The notes under the pieces: model-generated | Seen by the model: only the letters and a program-made list of their open reading frames with translations | Database searches by the model: none | Told to the model about the DNA's origin: nothing | Origin: Thermoprotei archaeon | Lineage (GTDB): Archaea > Thermoproteota > Thermoprotei > Gearchaeales > Gearchaeaceae | DNA length: 64,000 bases | Assembly: GCA_017857595.1 (NCBI GenBank) | Contig: JAFMCU010000005.1 | Span: 1-64,000 of the forward strand | Reading direction: 5' to 3' | Shown: positions 39,639-50,309 of the stretch, in pieces | Layout of the letters: each line of letters starts with the position of its first letter | How positions within the stretch are numbered: position 1 is the stretch's first letter | Program-made: the position numbers and the translations under genes

Positions 39639-41177
39639 TTAAACAGGTACTAATTGAAGTTCAATTTCATACTTATTAGCTATTTTCTCTAGCTTTCTTG
39701 AAGCTTTATGCTGTAGCCTATAGTAATATGAGATTGGAACCTTCAGAATATATTTCTCACCTTTTTTTTCTATTTGTGTTTCTGATGCAGGTGCATATTT
39801 CTTGACGATTGATAATATCGAATTTTTAACATGGTCATCCTTTCCTTCGCCTTTCTTTATTGGAACGACAAATGTTCTTTCTCCGAATACATATATTTCA
39901 TACAATGGTTCATCTGTTTGTAAATCTTTGACTAGTACTACAGGTCTAGTTAAATCTGCTTCAGTTAAACCATGAGGTATTTTAACTGCTGTTTCTAATG
40001 TATACGTTTCTTTAATTTCACCGTATTTTATGAATATTACTGTATCTATAATTGATGGGATCATACCAAGTTCAACTCTGTTGATAAACCTTTGTATTGC
40101 ATCAATAGGTGTTGTAGCATGAACAACGCCAACCATTCCAATTCCTGCTAACCTTAGATCTGTGAATATTTCAAAATCCTTTGTATCTCTCATCTCATCG
40201 AATATTGTATAATCAGGTCTTGAAAGTAACAAAACATCATGTAATTCTTCTGAAGTTCCATGTGTTTTAGATAATTGGGTAATTTCTACAGGAAGGACCA
40301 TATCTCTAGGAGATTCTAATGTCTTAACAATTTTGTTTTTCCTGTAATAAAATTCTGCCAAAGCTTGTGCGAATGTAGTTTTTCCCATACCAGGCGCTCC
40401 TGCTATTAAAATACCCTCAGCTTGTTTTTCTAATCTTTCAAGCAGCTTTGGAGTTATGTTATAGTCTTCTATCTTCATGCTCTTAATTGGTTTAACAATT
40501 GTTATTTCGATTCCATCAGATAATGGTGGTTTCGTTAAAACGATTCTGTAATTATCTAATTGAGCTATAAGTGAAGCTTTTCTATCTATTTCTTTAACTT
40601 GTTCATAAGAACTCTTTGCGATTTCATATATTTCCTTGGATAAAGATTCTAAATCCGCTCTTGTAAGAATCTTATCCCCGATTCTAGATAGTTCCCAACT
40701 ACCAGGCTTACCTCTCTTTACATATGGATATGTGCCTTCCTTTAGATGTAAGCTCATGACATCCCCCTCAAAGTACTTAGTGAAACTTGGGATAGAAGCT
40801 ATAGGTCTTTTATATATACAGCTAATATTAGATGCCTTAGCTATTTCATATAAAGAAGTATCACTTGTTATTAGTGTAGCGCCTAATTCGATTGCTAGCG
40901 TTAGTAGAAAATGATTCTTATTCTTTTCAAAATCTTCGTATGATAAGCCTTTAGGTAGATAGTTTATTAATTCAGCAGATAATTCATCACTCTGATTAAC
41001 TAAACTTGTAATTTCACCAACTGCCTCAGAAATAGATTTTATCTCTTCAACGGTCTTTGAATGCTTAAAGAAAGCTGTATGCACTAAAATTTTACCTTTA
41101 ATACTATACTCTAATATAATGTCCTTTAAGGTATTATTCGTAACTGAATAAAGATCTAATATATATTTATTCGACAC
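39639..41177 (-). CDS. PIN-domain / PilT-like ATPase with C-terminal KH-like region (COG1855-like)
   Basis: N-terminal PIN-like LITSDTSLYEIA; GAPGMGKTTFAQALAEFY; DYTIFDEMRDTKDFEIF; VVHATTPIDAIQRF. Confidence 0.92.
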   Translation of the reverse strand: MSNKYILDLYSVTNNTLKDIILEYSIKGKILVHTAFFKHSKTVEEIKSISEAVGEITSLVNQSDELSAELINYLPKGLSYEDFEKNKNHFLLTLAIELGATLITSDTSLYEIAKASNISCIYKRPIASIPSFTKYFEGDVMSLHLKEGTYPYVKRGKPGSWELSRIGDKILTRADLESLSKEIYEIAKSSYEQVKEIDRKASLIAQLDNYRIVLTKPPLSDGIEITIVKPIKSMKIEDYNITPKLLERLEKQAEGILIAGAPGMGKTTFAQALAEFYYRKNKIVKTLESPRDMVLPVEITQLSKTHGTSEELHDVLLLSRPDYTIFDEMRDTKDFEIFTDLRLAGIGMVGVVHATTPIDAIQRFINRVELGMIPSIIDTVIFIKYGEIKETYTLETAVKIPHGLTEADLTRPVVLVKDLQTDEPLYEIYVFGERTFVVPIKKGEGKDDHVKNSILSIVKKYAPASETQIEKKGEKYILKVPISYYYRLQHKASRKLEKIANKYEIELQLVPV

Positions 41178-41236
41178 AATTTTTCTTTTTACTATATTTT
41201 TTTATAATAGCTAATTAATTAACTTTTCTGATAAGC

Positions 41237-42067
41237 TTAAACCTTTATTATCTCATACTCCTTTAACAATTCAACAATTAATTGTCTGATGTTACTTTTA
41301 ACTCCTTTCCAATCAACCATAACTTTATCGACTTTTTCAAAAGTTTTAATTATAGGCTCTATTAAAATTTGCTTATCTATTTTTTTAGTGTTTTGTAATG
41401 AATACTTTGAAATAATATGACCAATTGCAAACTCATTGCTTATTTCATAGTTTAAGAAAGCCGGCGCATAATGGGGACCTCCAAAGCAAACTACAGGTTC
41501 GTATTTAAAATTTTCTTTTAAATCTATAGATTCAAAAAGCTTTTTAATGACCGCATAAGCTAGCTCCCTATTTGCCCACTGTTCTTCAGAACTACCAATT
41601 TCTAAGAATAATGAAGGTGTTTTCTCGATGTAGGGTCCATGATGAGTTGCCTCAAGACCTACATTCATATTAACAATTTCTCTCAACTTGAGAAATATAA
41701 CTTTCATAAATATAGCAGAAACATAACTCAATTTATTAGGTAATCCGCCTAAAGGTGCTGAATTCGAGAAGTTTCCTATAGGATGTATGTAAATACCTGG
41801 CAAATTGTTTTCTGATTTATGCTTAGATAAAAACACTATAAAGTCATAACTTAATTGTTTATCTAAAAAATTTAGATCTAACAACGAATTATTTGTAAGA
41901 AATAAATCGACTTTCTCGTTAATTCGGCATATTGTATATTCATTATAAATTTCTTTTTCTTTGTATCCAAAATGTTCTAATATTACATTTTTCATATTAG
42001 TTGAAGCAATATCTTGTGTAGATGAGACAAGCAAAATTCTTTTATTATGTAAACTTAAATAAACCAT
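41237..42067 (-). CDS. dtdA: D-aminoacyl-tRNA deacylase (GEK1/DTD2 family)
   Basis: NVGLEATHHGPYIEKTPSLFLEIGSSEEQW; VVCFGGPHYAPAF. Confidence 0.93.
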   Translation of the reverse strand: MVYLSLHNKRILLVSSTQDIASTNMKNVILEHFGYKEKEIYNEYTICRINEKVDLFLTNNSLLDLNFLDKQLSYDFIVFLSKHKSENNLPGIYIHPIGNFSNSAPLGGLPNKLSYVSAIFMKVIFLKLREIVNMNVGLEATHHGPYIEKTPSLFLEIGSSEEQWANRELAYAVIKKLFESIDLKENFKYEPVVCFGGPHYAPAFLNYEISNEFAIGHIISKYSLQNTKKIDKQILIEPIIKTFEKVDKVMVDWKGVKSNIRQLIVELLKEYEIIKV

Positions 42068-42600
42068 TTTATCATATAATAAGTTATTTTCCGAGAAATA
42101 GGGTCCACAGAAGCTAAGAGTAATTTTTTCCTTACGTTATGAGACAGCCTTCCAGCTCTTAATATTTCCAATGAGGATATTTTTTCTTGCCTTATCACTA
42201 CGTCAACCAAAAACGGTGCATGGTCTATTCCAGGTCCATATTTATAAACCATAAAAGTAACACCGTATTTCATTCCAGATTTAACAACGAGTCCTTTATT
42301 TCTTAGATCTTTGTAGACATTGTATTTTTCTAAAAAATTATCGATGAATTTATTTGCTTCAGAAATTAATTTTTCTCTTGACATTTTTAATCCACTTTCT
42401 TCAAGAATTTCTAATTCTTCATTTTCCATTAGATACAATGCCTCGTAGAAGCTCAGAATCATTCTTGCTTTGAAAATGGGGGTTTTAGGTTTATTTATTT
42501 CTAAAGGTTTACCAAAAAATCCTATTTTATACAATAGAGGGCCGTTTTCTATATCTAATATGATAAAATGACCCTTGGTATAAATAGCTGTTTGCTTCAT
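42055..42600 (-). CDS. endA: tRNA-splicing endonuclease
   Basis: LRNKGLVVKSGMKYGVTFMVYKYGPGIDHAPFLV; VRKKLLLAS (Tyr/His/Lys triad). Confidence 0.93.
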   Translation of the reverse strand: MKQTAIYTKGHFIILDIENGPLLYKIGFFGKPLEINKPKTPIFKARMILSFYEALYLMENEELEILEESGLKMSREKLISEANKFIDNFLEKYNVYKDLRNKGLVVKSGMKYGVTFMVYKYGPGIDHAPFLVDVVIRQEKISSLEILRAGRLSHNVRKKLLLASVDPISRKITYYMIKWFI

Positions 42601-42785
42601 TTAATTAATAATTAAGCTGCGATAGTTTTATTTATGAAAACAAATTATTTAGGCAAAATCTAAGTATTTTTCTATTCAACGCTTGCTCATAATTTTTGAA
42701 GGGAAATAAAGGTATAATTAGTTATGGCAAAACTTAAGAAGTGTCAGTTAATTATTTAAGCAATAACTCTCACTATTGAATAGGC

Positions 42786-43787
42786 TTGAAATTTAAAAAA
42801 TTGCTTAGAGGCATATTCATAATCATAATCGTAGTTCTCTTTGTTTATTTATTTTTAAATATAAACATTGTAGAATTTTCTCATATTCTTGAATCAGCTG
42901 ATGTGTTTTACTTGTTCTTAATTGGGGTATCAGATTTTGTTGCTATAATAATGTTTATTATTGCTTGGCATGTTGTAATAAGAATAATTACAGGAATTAA
43001 ATTCAAACATAACTTTATAGCAACATTATTGCAAATATTTGGTAACATCGTGATTCCTTCAGCATCGCTTGGAGGAGAATATCTTAGAGTAACTTATCTT
43101 AAAAATAAAACTAATGTGGATGTTGATAAATTATTAGCGTCAATTGCAATAAATCGATTTCAGTATGGAATAACAATGATTGCCTTTATTTTATTAGGAA
43201 TATTTTTCTTAACGATAAATGGGTTATTTTCTACTTATATATTTTTAGCTTTATTTTTAATTTTCTTATTCACATTTTTTCTATATTTTTTAACTTTTAA
43301 GTCAAAATATATCAAGAATCTGACAAACAGAATTATTGCTTACACATATAGAAAATTTAATAGACCACGAAACCATATTGAAGCTTTAAATAAAATTAAT
43401 GATTTTATTGATAAATTCGATTACTGGATAAAAAGAATAACTAAAACAAAGTTATGGATTATAGGAATTTTATTCATGGTTTTGCAATGGATATTCAATT
43501 CATTTACTATTTATCTAGCCTTTTTAGCTGTTCATGCAAGTGTTAATTTTTCAATAATAGCTTTCACATATCCAATCTTTGTTCTATTAACGGTGACACC
43601 TTTAGGCATTCCTGGTAATTTAGGTTTTTTAGATTTAATAATGATAGCTGTTTACACCAAACTCGGCATTGATTTAGCTTACGCAACAGCTGCAACTTTA
43701 ATAGCAAGAACGTTTATGCTATTGGAAGATTTGTTTATCAGTTTACCATTTGCCATAAAACATAGAAAACATTACTTACATTATTGA
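42786..43787 (+). CDS. UPF0104 / LPG-synthase-TM-like flippase-like membrane protein (AglD-like)
   Basis: NIVIPSASLGGEYLRVTYLK; TPLGIPGNLGFLDLIMI; multiple TMs. Confidence 0.85.
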   Translation: MKFKKLLRGIFIIIIVVLFVYLFLNINIVEFSHILESADVFYLFLIGVSDFVAIIMFIIAWHVVIRIITGIKFKHNFIATLLQIFGNIVIPSASLGGEYLRVTYLKNKTNVDVDKLLASIAINRFQYGITMIAFILLGIFFLTINGLFSTYIFLALFLIFLFTFFLYFLTFKSKYIKNLTNRIIAYTYRKFNRPRNHIEALNKINDFIDKFDYWIKRITKTKLWIIGILFMVLQWIFNSFTIYLAFLAVHASVNFSIIAFTYPIFVLLTVTPLGIPGNLGFLDLIMIAVYTKLGIDLAYATAATLIARTFMLLEDLFISLPFAIKHRKHYLHY

Positions 43788-43813
43788 GATTAAAAATTTA
43801 GGTAAGTAATATT

Positions 43814-44092
43814 TCAACTGCTTAATGGTCTTCTAATTGTTGCAATTGTATTATTCGCTATTCCATACGTTTTCGCTTCAGAAGTATTAATGATAACTTG
43901 TTCAGGTGGTACTTCTGAAGACAGTATAACATTAAAAACTATTTTTTTCTTTCCTCCTACGACAGCTTCTAATTTATCTGCTATGCCTAATTCATTAGCT
44001 ATTTTTTCATTCATTTTAGCCTTTCCTTCCTTTATATCATCTGATAATACAAGTCTTAATCTTTTCTCTTTCCTAACTTTTTCTTGTGACAT
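43814..44092 (-). CDS. Small protein resembling a standalone double-psi beta-barrel (Cdc48-N-like)
   Basis: Pattern MNEKIANELGIADKLEAVVGGKKKIVFNV...SEAKTYGIANNTIATI. Confidence 0.45.
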   Translation of the reverse strand: MSQEKVRKEKRLRLVLSDDIKEGKAKMNEKIANELGIADKLEAVVGGKKKIVFNVILSSEVPPEQVIINTSEAKTYGIANNTIATIRRPLSS

Positions 44093-44155
44093 CCTATTTT
44101 AATCTAAATTCAAATTAGATTTAAATATTATTAACCAAAGATTAACATTATTACT

Positions 44156-46981
44156 ATGTTCAATCCTGGTCATTTAAAAAAATATGCATGTATAATAATC
44201 TTATGCGTTCTTATTTTTAATGTCGCATCTAATCATGTTTATTCTCAACAACCAAATGGAATCATCAAAGAAACTCTTAGAATAGATCAAATATATAATA
44301 ATAGCATAGTTACTGTATCTATATCATCCTCTGAATTACAAAATTTAATAAATTCACTAGCAATAAATGCTAGCTTTATAAATAGTTACACAGTTATAGT
44401 TGCAAACATTAATCTAAATAACCAAACTTTGAGCTGGTTCTTAACGAATAATCCTGAAAAACTTTATACAGACTTCATTTTTGAAAAAGGATTTTTAATT
44501 ACTATAAATTATACATCGTCTGGTATGAAATATATAAATGAGACATTGAACGCTTTAAATTTGGAGCTAAGAACTAATTTAGTATATGTTGAAAATAAAA
44601 GTAATTACTTTGTATATACATCTCCTGCATTCTACCAAAGCTATCTCAGCTTATTTTTAAACAAACTTAACTATAATTATGGTGGCTTTTTTAATATAAC
44701 TAATCATGTTAAACCTAGCTTATTCATCTATAACTATAATTCAAAAGGCTTTCAAAATCTTACATTGATTTCTTTTTTACAAACCGTAAACGCAAGTAAA
44801 ATTTTGACTCAACAATACTTTCTCATAAATTATACCAAATATTTGGGCATTATTGATTCTTCAAAATTTGCAACATCTTCTAGGATTATATTAAACCTGT
44901 ATGGAATGATAGCTAATTATTCATCACCAAAAATAAAATTTGTAAGCTCCTATTCTGATGGATTTATAACAAAGGGAGAAGTTTATTTACAACCCGGTGA
45001 AACATTGGATGATTTTTACGTTAACGCTTCTTTCATTAATCCATTTATTACCGTGCAGCAAATCCCGAAGCCTGCCATTACAAATTCGTCCTTCAATATG
45101 ATAGTTAAATTATACAACTTAGGTTCTATTGAAGCAAGAAATGTTACAGTCAAACTATTTACACCGCCAAACTTTATAGGTTCAAGAACGCTTATTTTTA
45201 ATTCGATTAAGCCTAATAGTTCATCGGAACAGACGTTATCTTTTATAATTAATGGTAGTGTACCTAAAGTATATTATCTATCACCACCAATTGCATATCT
45301 TAACATTGGAGAAACAAACATTACTTTTGTTGGTAACCCGGTATATGTAGCTTACAAACTTAACCATTTTTCTTCGTTAAGTTTTTCAATACCTTATGTA
45401 GATTCTAGTTTTTTAAAGAATATAATCGCATCTGTCCTCATGAAAGTTAATATAACTAATACAGGTGATATAGCAGCTAATAATATAACCTTAAGCATCG
45501 ATCATTTTACTTCAAAATTATCTACATTAAATTCTTCTTCAAGCTATGTATTAAATCTTAACATACAATTGAGCAACCTGAAAGAATTACCCAATGGTTC
45601 TTTATTGTTCAACTCTTTAGTTTTAAGTTACTATTCAAATAATGTTCTGTATCAATTGAATGCTTCAAACTTATTATTTAGTTCTTTACTAAATTATGAA
45701 TACACAAGTTACGCATCAGTTTCACCTTATCCAACAAATTCAATAATTAATAATACGATAGATTTGATCTTGCTATATAACGTTTATGGTGGAGATGGAA
45801 ATGTCACAATAAATATACCTAAACAGCTTGTTCAATCACAAAACCTTACAATTTTGAGTCCTACTAATTTCAAATTACTCAATAATAGTTATTCCTATGC
45901 TTTAGTTACACATGCTGGTAGCAGAAGCAGTATTAGGCTTGAACTTAGTGTAAACAATAAAAATATTTTCTTTATAACGCCTATATATGAAAAAATAAGT
46001 TATTTAAACGATAAAATACTAATTCCAGCATCAATATTTTCTAATGCAGTAAGTTTTCAAGAATTATTAAATTCTACCCAAATTCAATTGGGCAACAGTG
46101 TATCTTTACTTATAAAAGTTATCAATTTTGGTCAATATCCTGTATATGATGTTAGATTAAATATTTCACTATATAAAGGTTGGAATTTGATTGACGGTTT
46201 ATCAAATTACACAGTAGGCAATTTATTGCCAAATCAAACCATCTCATATAAGATAATTGTAAATGCGACAAAGCCAACTTCACCTTATATACCGCCTTTA
46301 AGCATACAATATAGCATAGGAAATCTTAATTTTACACAGCAAACGCATGAATTGTTTTTAAAAATTAGCATGTCGGTTAATTTTATCGCAACAAATATAT
46401 TTAATGGACAACTAAATAATTTCAATCTAATTATTTACTCGATTAATAATACCCTTTTAAATAACATAACTACAAGTAACGGAATAGCTAGCTGGAATGG
46501 TTATATAGGTATATTCAATGTATCTGTTATCTATAAAGGAGTTGTCGTTTATCAAAATAAATTAAATGTCACAGCTTATAATTCGACGATATATCTTAAG
46601 TCAAACGTAACCCTAATACAACTCACAATTACTGATATATTCGGAGATGTGATTCATAACGCAAATGTAAATATATTTGGGACCACAAAGGAAGCAGCAA
46701 TACTATCGAATTCTACATATTATTTTTTGAATAATTTACCTTTTGGAAACTATACTGTTCAAATATCTATAAACGGTAAGTATTACATTATTCCAATTAA
46801 GATTGATTCATACACTCCTTTAAAAATTAAGCTTGTTGTACCTGTAATAAACTTATTTGGATTTATCTTATCTGTTCAATTAGTAGCAGGAATTTTTATT
46901 ATTTTAATTTTCTTACTTTTAGTAATTTTCTTTGTAAGATTGAATTTAACAAGAAAATTCTCAGCTGCTCCGAGAAAGTAA
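44156..46981 (+). CDS. Large sequon-rich secreted surface protein with beta-sandwich repeats and C-terminal TM anchor
   Basis: Signal-like N-terminus, many N-x-S/T, C-terminal VAGIFIILIFLLLVIFFVRLNLTRK. Confidence 0.8.
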   Translation: MFNPGHLKKYACIIILCVLIFNVASNHVYSQQPNGIIKETLRIDQIYNNSIVTVSISSSELQNLINSLAINASFINSYTVIVANINLNNQTLSWFLTNNPEKLYTDFIFEKGFLITINYTSSGMKYINETLNALNLELRTNLVYVENKSNYFVYTSPAFYQSYLSLFLNKLNYNYGGFFNITNHVKPSLFIYNYNSKGFQNLTLISFLQTVNASKILTQQYFLINYTKYLGIIDSSKFATSSRIILNLYGMIANYSSPKIKFVSSYSDGFITKGEVYLQPGETLDDFYVNASFINPFITVQQIPKPAITNSSFNMIVKLYNLGSIEARNVTVKLFTPPNFIGSRTLIFNSIKPNSSSEQTLSFIINGSVPKVYYLSPPIAYLNIGETNITFVGNPVYVAYKLNHFSSLSFSIPYVDSSFLKNIIASVLMKVNITNTGDIAANNITLSIDHFTSKLSTLNSSSSYVLNLNIQLSNLKELPNGSLLFNSLVLSYYSNNVLYQLNASNLLFSSLLNYEYTSYASVSPYPTNSIINNTIDLILLYNVYGGDGNVTINIPKQLVQSQNLTILSPTNFKLLNNSYSYALVTHAGSRSSIRLELSVNNKNIFFITPIYEKISYLNDKILIPASIFSNAVSFQELLNSTQIQLGNSVSLLIKVINFGQYPVYDVRLNISLYKGWNLIDGLSNYTVGNLLPNQTISYKIIVNATKPTSPYIPPLSIQYSIGNLNFTQQTHELFLKISMSVNFIATNIFNGQLNNFNLIIYSINNTLLNNITTSNGIASWNGYIGIFNVSVIYKGVVVYQNKLNVTAYNSTIYLKSNVTLIQLTITDIFGDVIHNANVNIFGTTKEAAILSNSTYYFLNNLPFGNYTVQISINGKYYIIPIKIDSYTPLKIKLVVPVINLFGFILSVQLVAGIFIILIFLLLVIFFVRLNLTRKFSAAPRK

Positions 46982-48481
46982 AACTCCAGCCTCTTCGAAT
47001 TTTATTTGCTTTCTTAGTAGTTTCATTAATGTTTCTTTAAGTAACTTTCTTGGTATTCTTATTTGTCTCCAGTCATCCCTATTTCTGACAGTTAATGTAT
47101 CATCATTAATTGATTGATAATCTATTGTTATACAAAATGGGACTCCTATTTCATCGTATTTTGCATATATTTTTCCAATATATTCTGTATCATCGAATAC
47201 CACATCAAAACCTTCTTCTTTTAATTCTCTATATAAACTATGTGCATATTTAACAATATGATCTTTATTTACTAGCGGAGCTATAACAGCACTGTACGGA
47301 GCTATTTCATAAGGTAGTTTTAATATAATTCTAGATTTATATTCTTGCATGCAATTTTCAAGTACGCAGAGAAAAATCCTTTCCAATCCAAAAGAAGGCT
47401 CTACAACGTAAGGATAAAATCTTTCAATCAATTTATTGCCTTCAATTCTTTCTGCTGTTAAACTCACACCGCTTTTAATAGAGTGATTTTTTAGATCATA
47501 ATCAGTTCTAAAAGCATGACCTGATACTTCTATCCATGTATCTTCTGAAACCTTTATCATTTGATCGAATGTTTGTGAAGAATAATGCGCTCTTTCTTCG
47601 GGGAATTTCTCTAAGAAATATTGATTTTGATATGGTACGCCTAATTCTTGCATAAATTCCTGTGCTAAATACATAAAATAAGCTATCCATTCATTTTTGA
47701 ATATACCATTACTTATTAATTTATGAATGCTTTCTTCATATGGTGTCTTTACCCCTTTAGCTCTGGCATTTATATCTAAAATTCTAATTTTCTTATCTAA
47801 GATTTCATCAATATATTTACATTTAGGATTTTTATAATCATAGAATATTTCTAAGTCTATGATAGTAAATTCTCTCATTCTATACAATCCTTTTCTAGGA
47901 GATATTTCATTCCTGTCTACTTTACCTATTTGTACGATTCCTATAGGAAGTTTTTTACCTGTTAATTCATAGACCTTTTTAAAATTTATAAAAATACCTT
48001 GTGCCGCTTCCGGTCTTAAATATCCGATATCAGAAGCATAAGGAGATATATTCGTTTTCATAAGTAAATTAAACTTAGATGGCTTATCGAATTCACCTCC
48101 ACAATTTGGACATGTTATCTTATTATCTCTTATATAATTTTCTATTTTTAATTCATCCCATCTATCAACATCTTCTTTTTCAATTATGTTATCAACTCTA
48201 AATTTTCTTCCGCAATTTTTACAGGTAACAATTACATCAGTAAAGTGTTTCAAATGGCCAGATGCTTCAAACACGATTTCAGGCATTACGAGAGGCGTAC
48301 TTATTTCATAAATGAAATCATGTCTATTAATAAAGAACTCTCTCCATTTATTTTCAATCTTTTTTAAAATTTTCAATCCTATTGGCCCAAAATCAACAAA
48401 CCCAGATACTCCTCCATAGATTTCAAACGATTGCCATATAAATCCTCTTCTTTTGATCAAATCATTAATCTTATTGTTCAC
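46961..48481 (-). CDS. glyS: Glycyl-tRNA synthetase
   Basis: FIWQSFEIYGGVSGFVDFGPIG; RPEAAQGIFINFK; EPSFGLERI. Confidence 0.96.
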   Translation of the reverse strand: MNNKINDLIKRRGFIWQSFEIYGGVSGFVDFGPIGLKILKKIENKWREFFINRHDFIYEISTPLVMPEIVFEASGHLKHFTDVIVTCKNCGRKFRVDNIIEKEDVDRWDELKIENYIRDNKITCPNCGGEFDKPSKFNLLMKTNISPYASDIGYLRPEAAQGIFINFKKVYELTGKKLPIGIVQIGKVDRNEISPRKGLYRMREFTIIDLEIFYDYKNPKCKYIDEILDKKIRILDINARAKGVKTPYEESIHKLISNGIFKNEWIAYFMYLAQEFMQELGVPYQNQYFLEKFPEERAHYSSQTFDQMIKVSEDTWIEVSGHAFRTDYDLKNHSIKSGVSLTAERIEGNKLIERFYPYVVEPSFGLERIFLCVLENCMQEYKSRIILKLPYEIAPYSAVIAPLVNKDHIVKYAHSLYRELKEEGFDVVFDDTEYIGKIYAKYDEIGVPFCITIDYQSINDDTLTVRNRDDWRQIRIPRKLLKETLMKLLRKQIKFEEAGVLLSRSS

Positions 48482-48572
48482 TTTAGATAATTAAACGAAT
48501 GCAATATTAAAATCCTTTCTACTCATTTTGATTAATTTTATATTTCAGCGATTACGTTTTATTTTATAATTC

Positions 48573-50309
48573 ATGCGAATCAAATTAACAAGGTCAATAG
48601 TAGTAGGAATTATACTAATTATAATTGCTGTTAGCCTTATAGCATATGCAATTATTCCTAAAGGACAACATTTAGTCACAACTAACAAATATACAGTGTC
48701 TTTAACCTTTTATGATGTTATATCTAATCAAACACATAAACCGCTTACAACCTTAACCGTAAAATTATCTTCTTCCACTTTTAACTCAACATTATTAGCC
48801 CCTAATGTAGCGAACCAAACATATGATTTTAAAAATTTAACAAAAGGGAATTATAATCTATTAGTATATTCTCCAGAAAACATTTTATTGTATAATTCAA
48901 CGATTAATGTAAGTGATAATATTTCTTCGAATATAGTTTTAAATTCACAGCCTTTAACAATTTATGTTAATCTTAATGGAAAGGCAAGTACTTTCCCATT
49001 CAATGTTACTATAAAGGGCAAAATCGTCAATATAACTAAGCAATTGATTCCCTCTCTTCCTCTTCAAATTAATGAATTGCCTTTAGGAGAATATAACATC
49101 ACCATTCTATATAATAGAATAGTACTTAATTCAACCTCAGTAAATATAAATGGAAAATTAAATAATGTTACCTTAAACACATATCTAGAAAATGTTACAG
49201 TAAAGCTTTATGATCAAAATAAAAAGCTTGTTCCAAATGCAAGTATTTACTTGATTTATGATAACAGAACCTTTATTTCCCAATTTTCAAAAAATGGCAT
49301 CTTTAATATAACTAATATACCCTTACTAAATTATCATGTTAAATTCAATTATAAGGGAATTAATTTAACCATACTACCTTCTTCATTTCTTAATGTTGTA
49401 AAAAATTTCACGATTTTTAATTTCACAACCTATTTTAGTAATGTTACATTTAATTTAAAATACCAAAATAATCATCCTGCAAGTGGATTATTAATACAGT
49501 TATCAGGAAATATTACAGGTATAACAAATAAGAATGGTACTTTATCCTTAAATTACGTTCCTGCAAATGTAACTATATTAGCTAAAGTATATCGTGCTGG
49601 TATAATTGCATTTAAGCAACCTATATCTTTGATTCCTAATAAAGTTAGTATATTGAATTTTACCATTGAAAATTCAACATTACAATTAAACCTATTAAAT
49701 ATTAATAATCAGACAATTCAAGGTGGAACATACACCGTTATCCAAGATAGTTTTAACTCATCCTTTATATTGACTTTAAATAGTTCAAAAATTAATTTAT
49801 CGCTTTACCCGAGCTCTTATCTTATTGAAGTATATTTATTTACACCAGCAAAAGATACAATACTTACATATAAGTCGTACGTTACGGTTAATTCATCTAT
49901 TGTAAAGAATATTGTATTGCCAGAAGGTTTTACGCTTAAAGTTTATACGAATTCTTCTTCTGCAAGTATATATCTATATTATATATCAAACTATGGGACT
50001 TCTGCTCTTGTTTCACAAAATCAAGGCTCGATGGTATCTTTTTCCAATTTAGTTGAGGGGCTCTATAAAGTAGTTTTAATGCAAAATGGTACATACTTAA
50101 GTTCTACAACGTTTACGATCTCTAATTCAACAACTTCTACTTATGTTCTAATTCTAACAATTCCTAAGATTCAGACCACAACAAACATAATTACGCCAGA
50201 TATTGCACTAGCTGCAGTTTTAACAATTTTAACTTCTGTATTTATAGCGTTATCTTATCGTGAATATAGAAAAAAGGTTGTAAAGAAAGAATCAAAAGAA
50301 AATGTCTAA
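48573..50309 (+). CDS. Sequon-rich surface protein with tandem Ig/carboxypeptidase-regulatory-like repeats and C-terminal TM
   Basis: N-terminal TM; repeated NVT.xLY/..NGT.....P..V; C-terminal IALAAVLTILTSVFIALSYREYRKK. Confidence 0.78.
   Translation: MRIKLTRSIVVGIILIIIAVSLIAYAIIPKGQHLVTTNKYTVSLTFYDVISNQTHKPLTTLTVKLSSSTFNSTLLAPNVANQTYDFKNLTKGNYNLLVYSPENILLYNSTINVSDNISSNIVLNSQPLTIYVNLNGKASTFPFNVTIKGKIVNITKQLIPSLPLQINELPLGEYNITILYNRIVLNSTSVNINGKLNNVTLNTYLENVTVKLYDQNKKLVPNASIYLIYDNRTFISQFSKNGIFNITNIPLLNYHVKFNYKGINLTILPSSFLNVVKNFTIFNFTTYFSNVTFNLKYQNNHPASGLLIQLSGNITGITNKNGTLSLNYVPANVTILAKVYRAGIIAFKQPISLIPNKVSILNFTIENSTLQLNLLNINNQTIQGGTYTVIQDSFNSSFILTLNSSKINLSLYPSSYLIEVYLFTPAKDTILTYKSYVTVNSSIVKNIVLPEGFTLKVYTNSSSASIYLYYISNYGTSALVSQNQGSMVSFSNLVEGLYKVVLMQNGTYLSSTTFTISNSTTSTYVLILTIPKIQTTTNIITPDIALAAVLTILTSVFIALSYREYRKKVVKKESKENV

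Noticed and set aside
42601-42785. 185-nt gap considered as a noncoding RNA or C/D box sRNA
   Set aside because: No clear C/D boxes, stable stem or conserved motif could be read; may just hold promoters.
44101-44121. Inverted repeat AATCTAA-attcaaa-TTAGATT
   Set aside because: Only 7-bp AT-rich arms with a 7-nt spacer; such repeats are expected by chance here.
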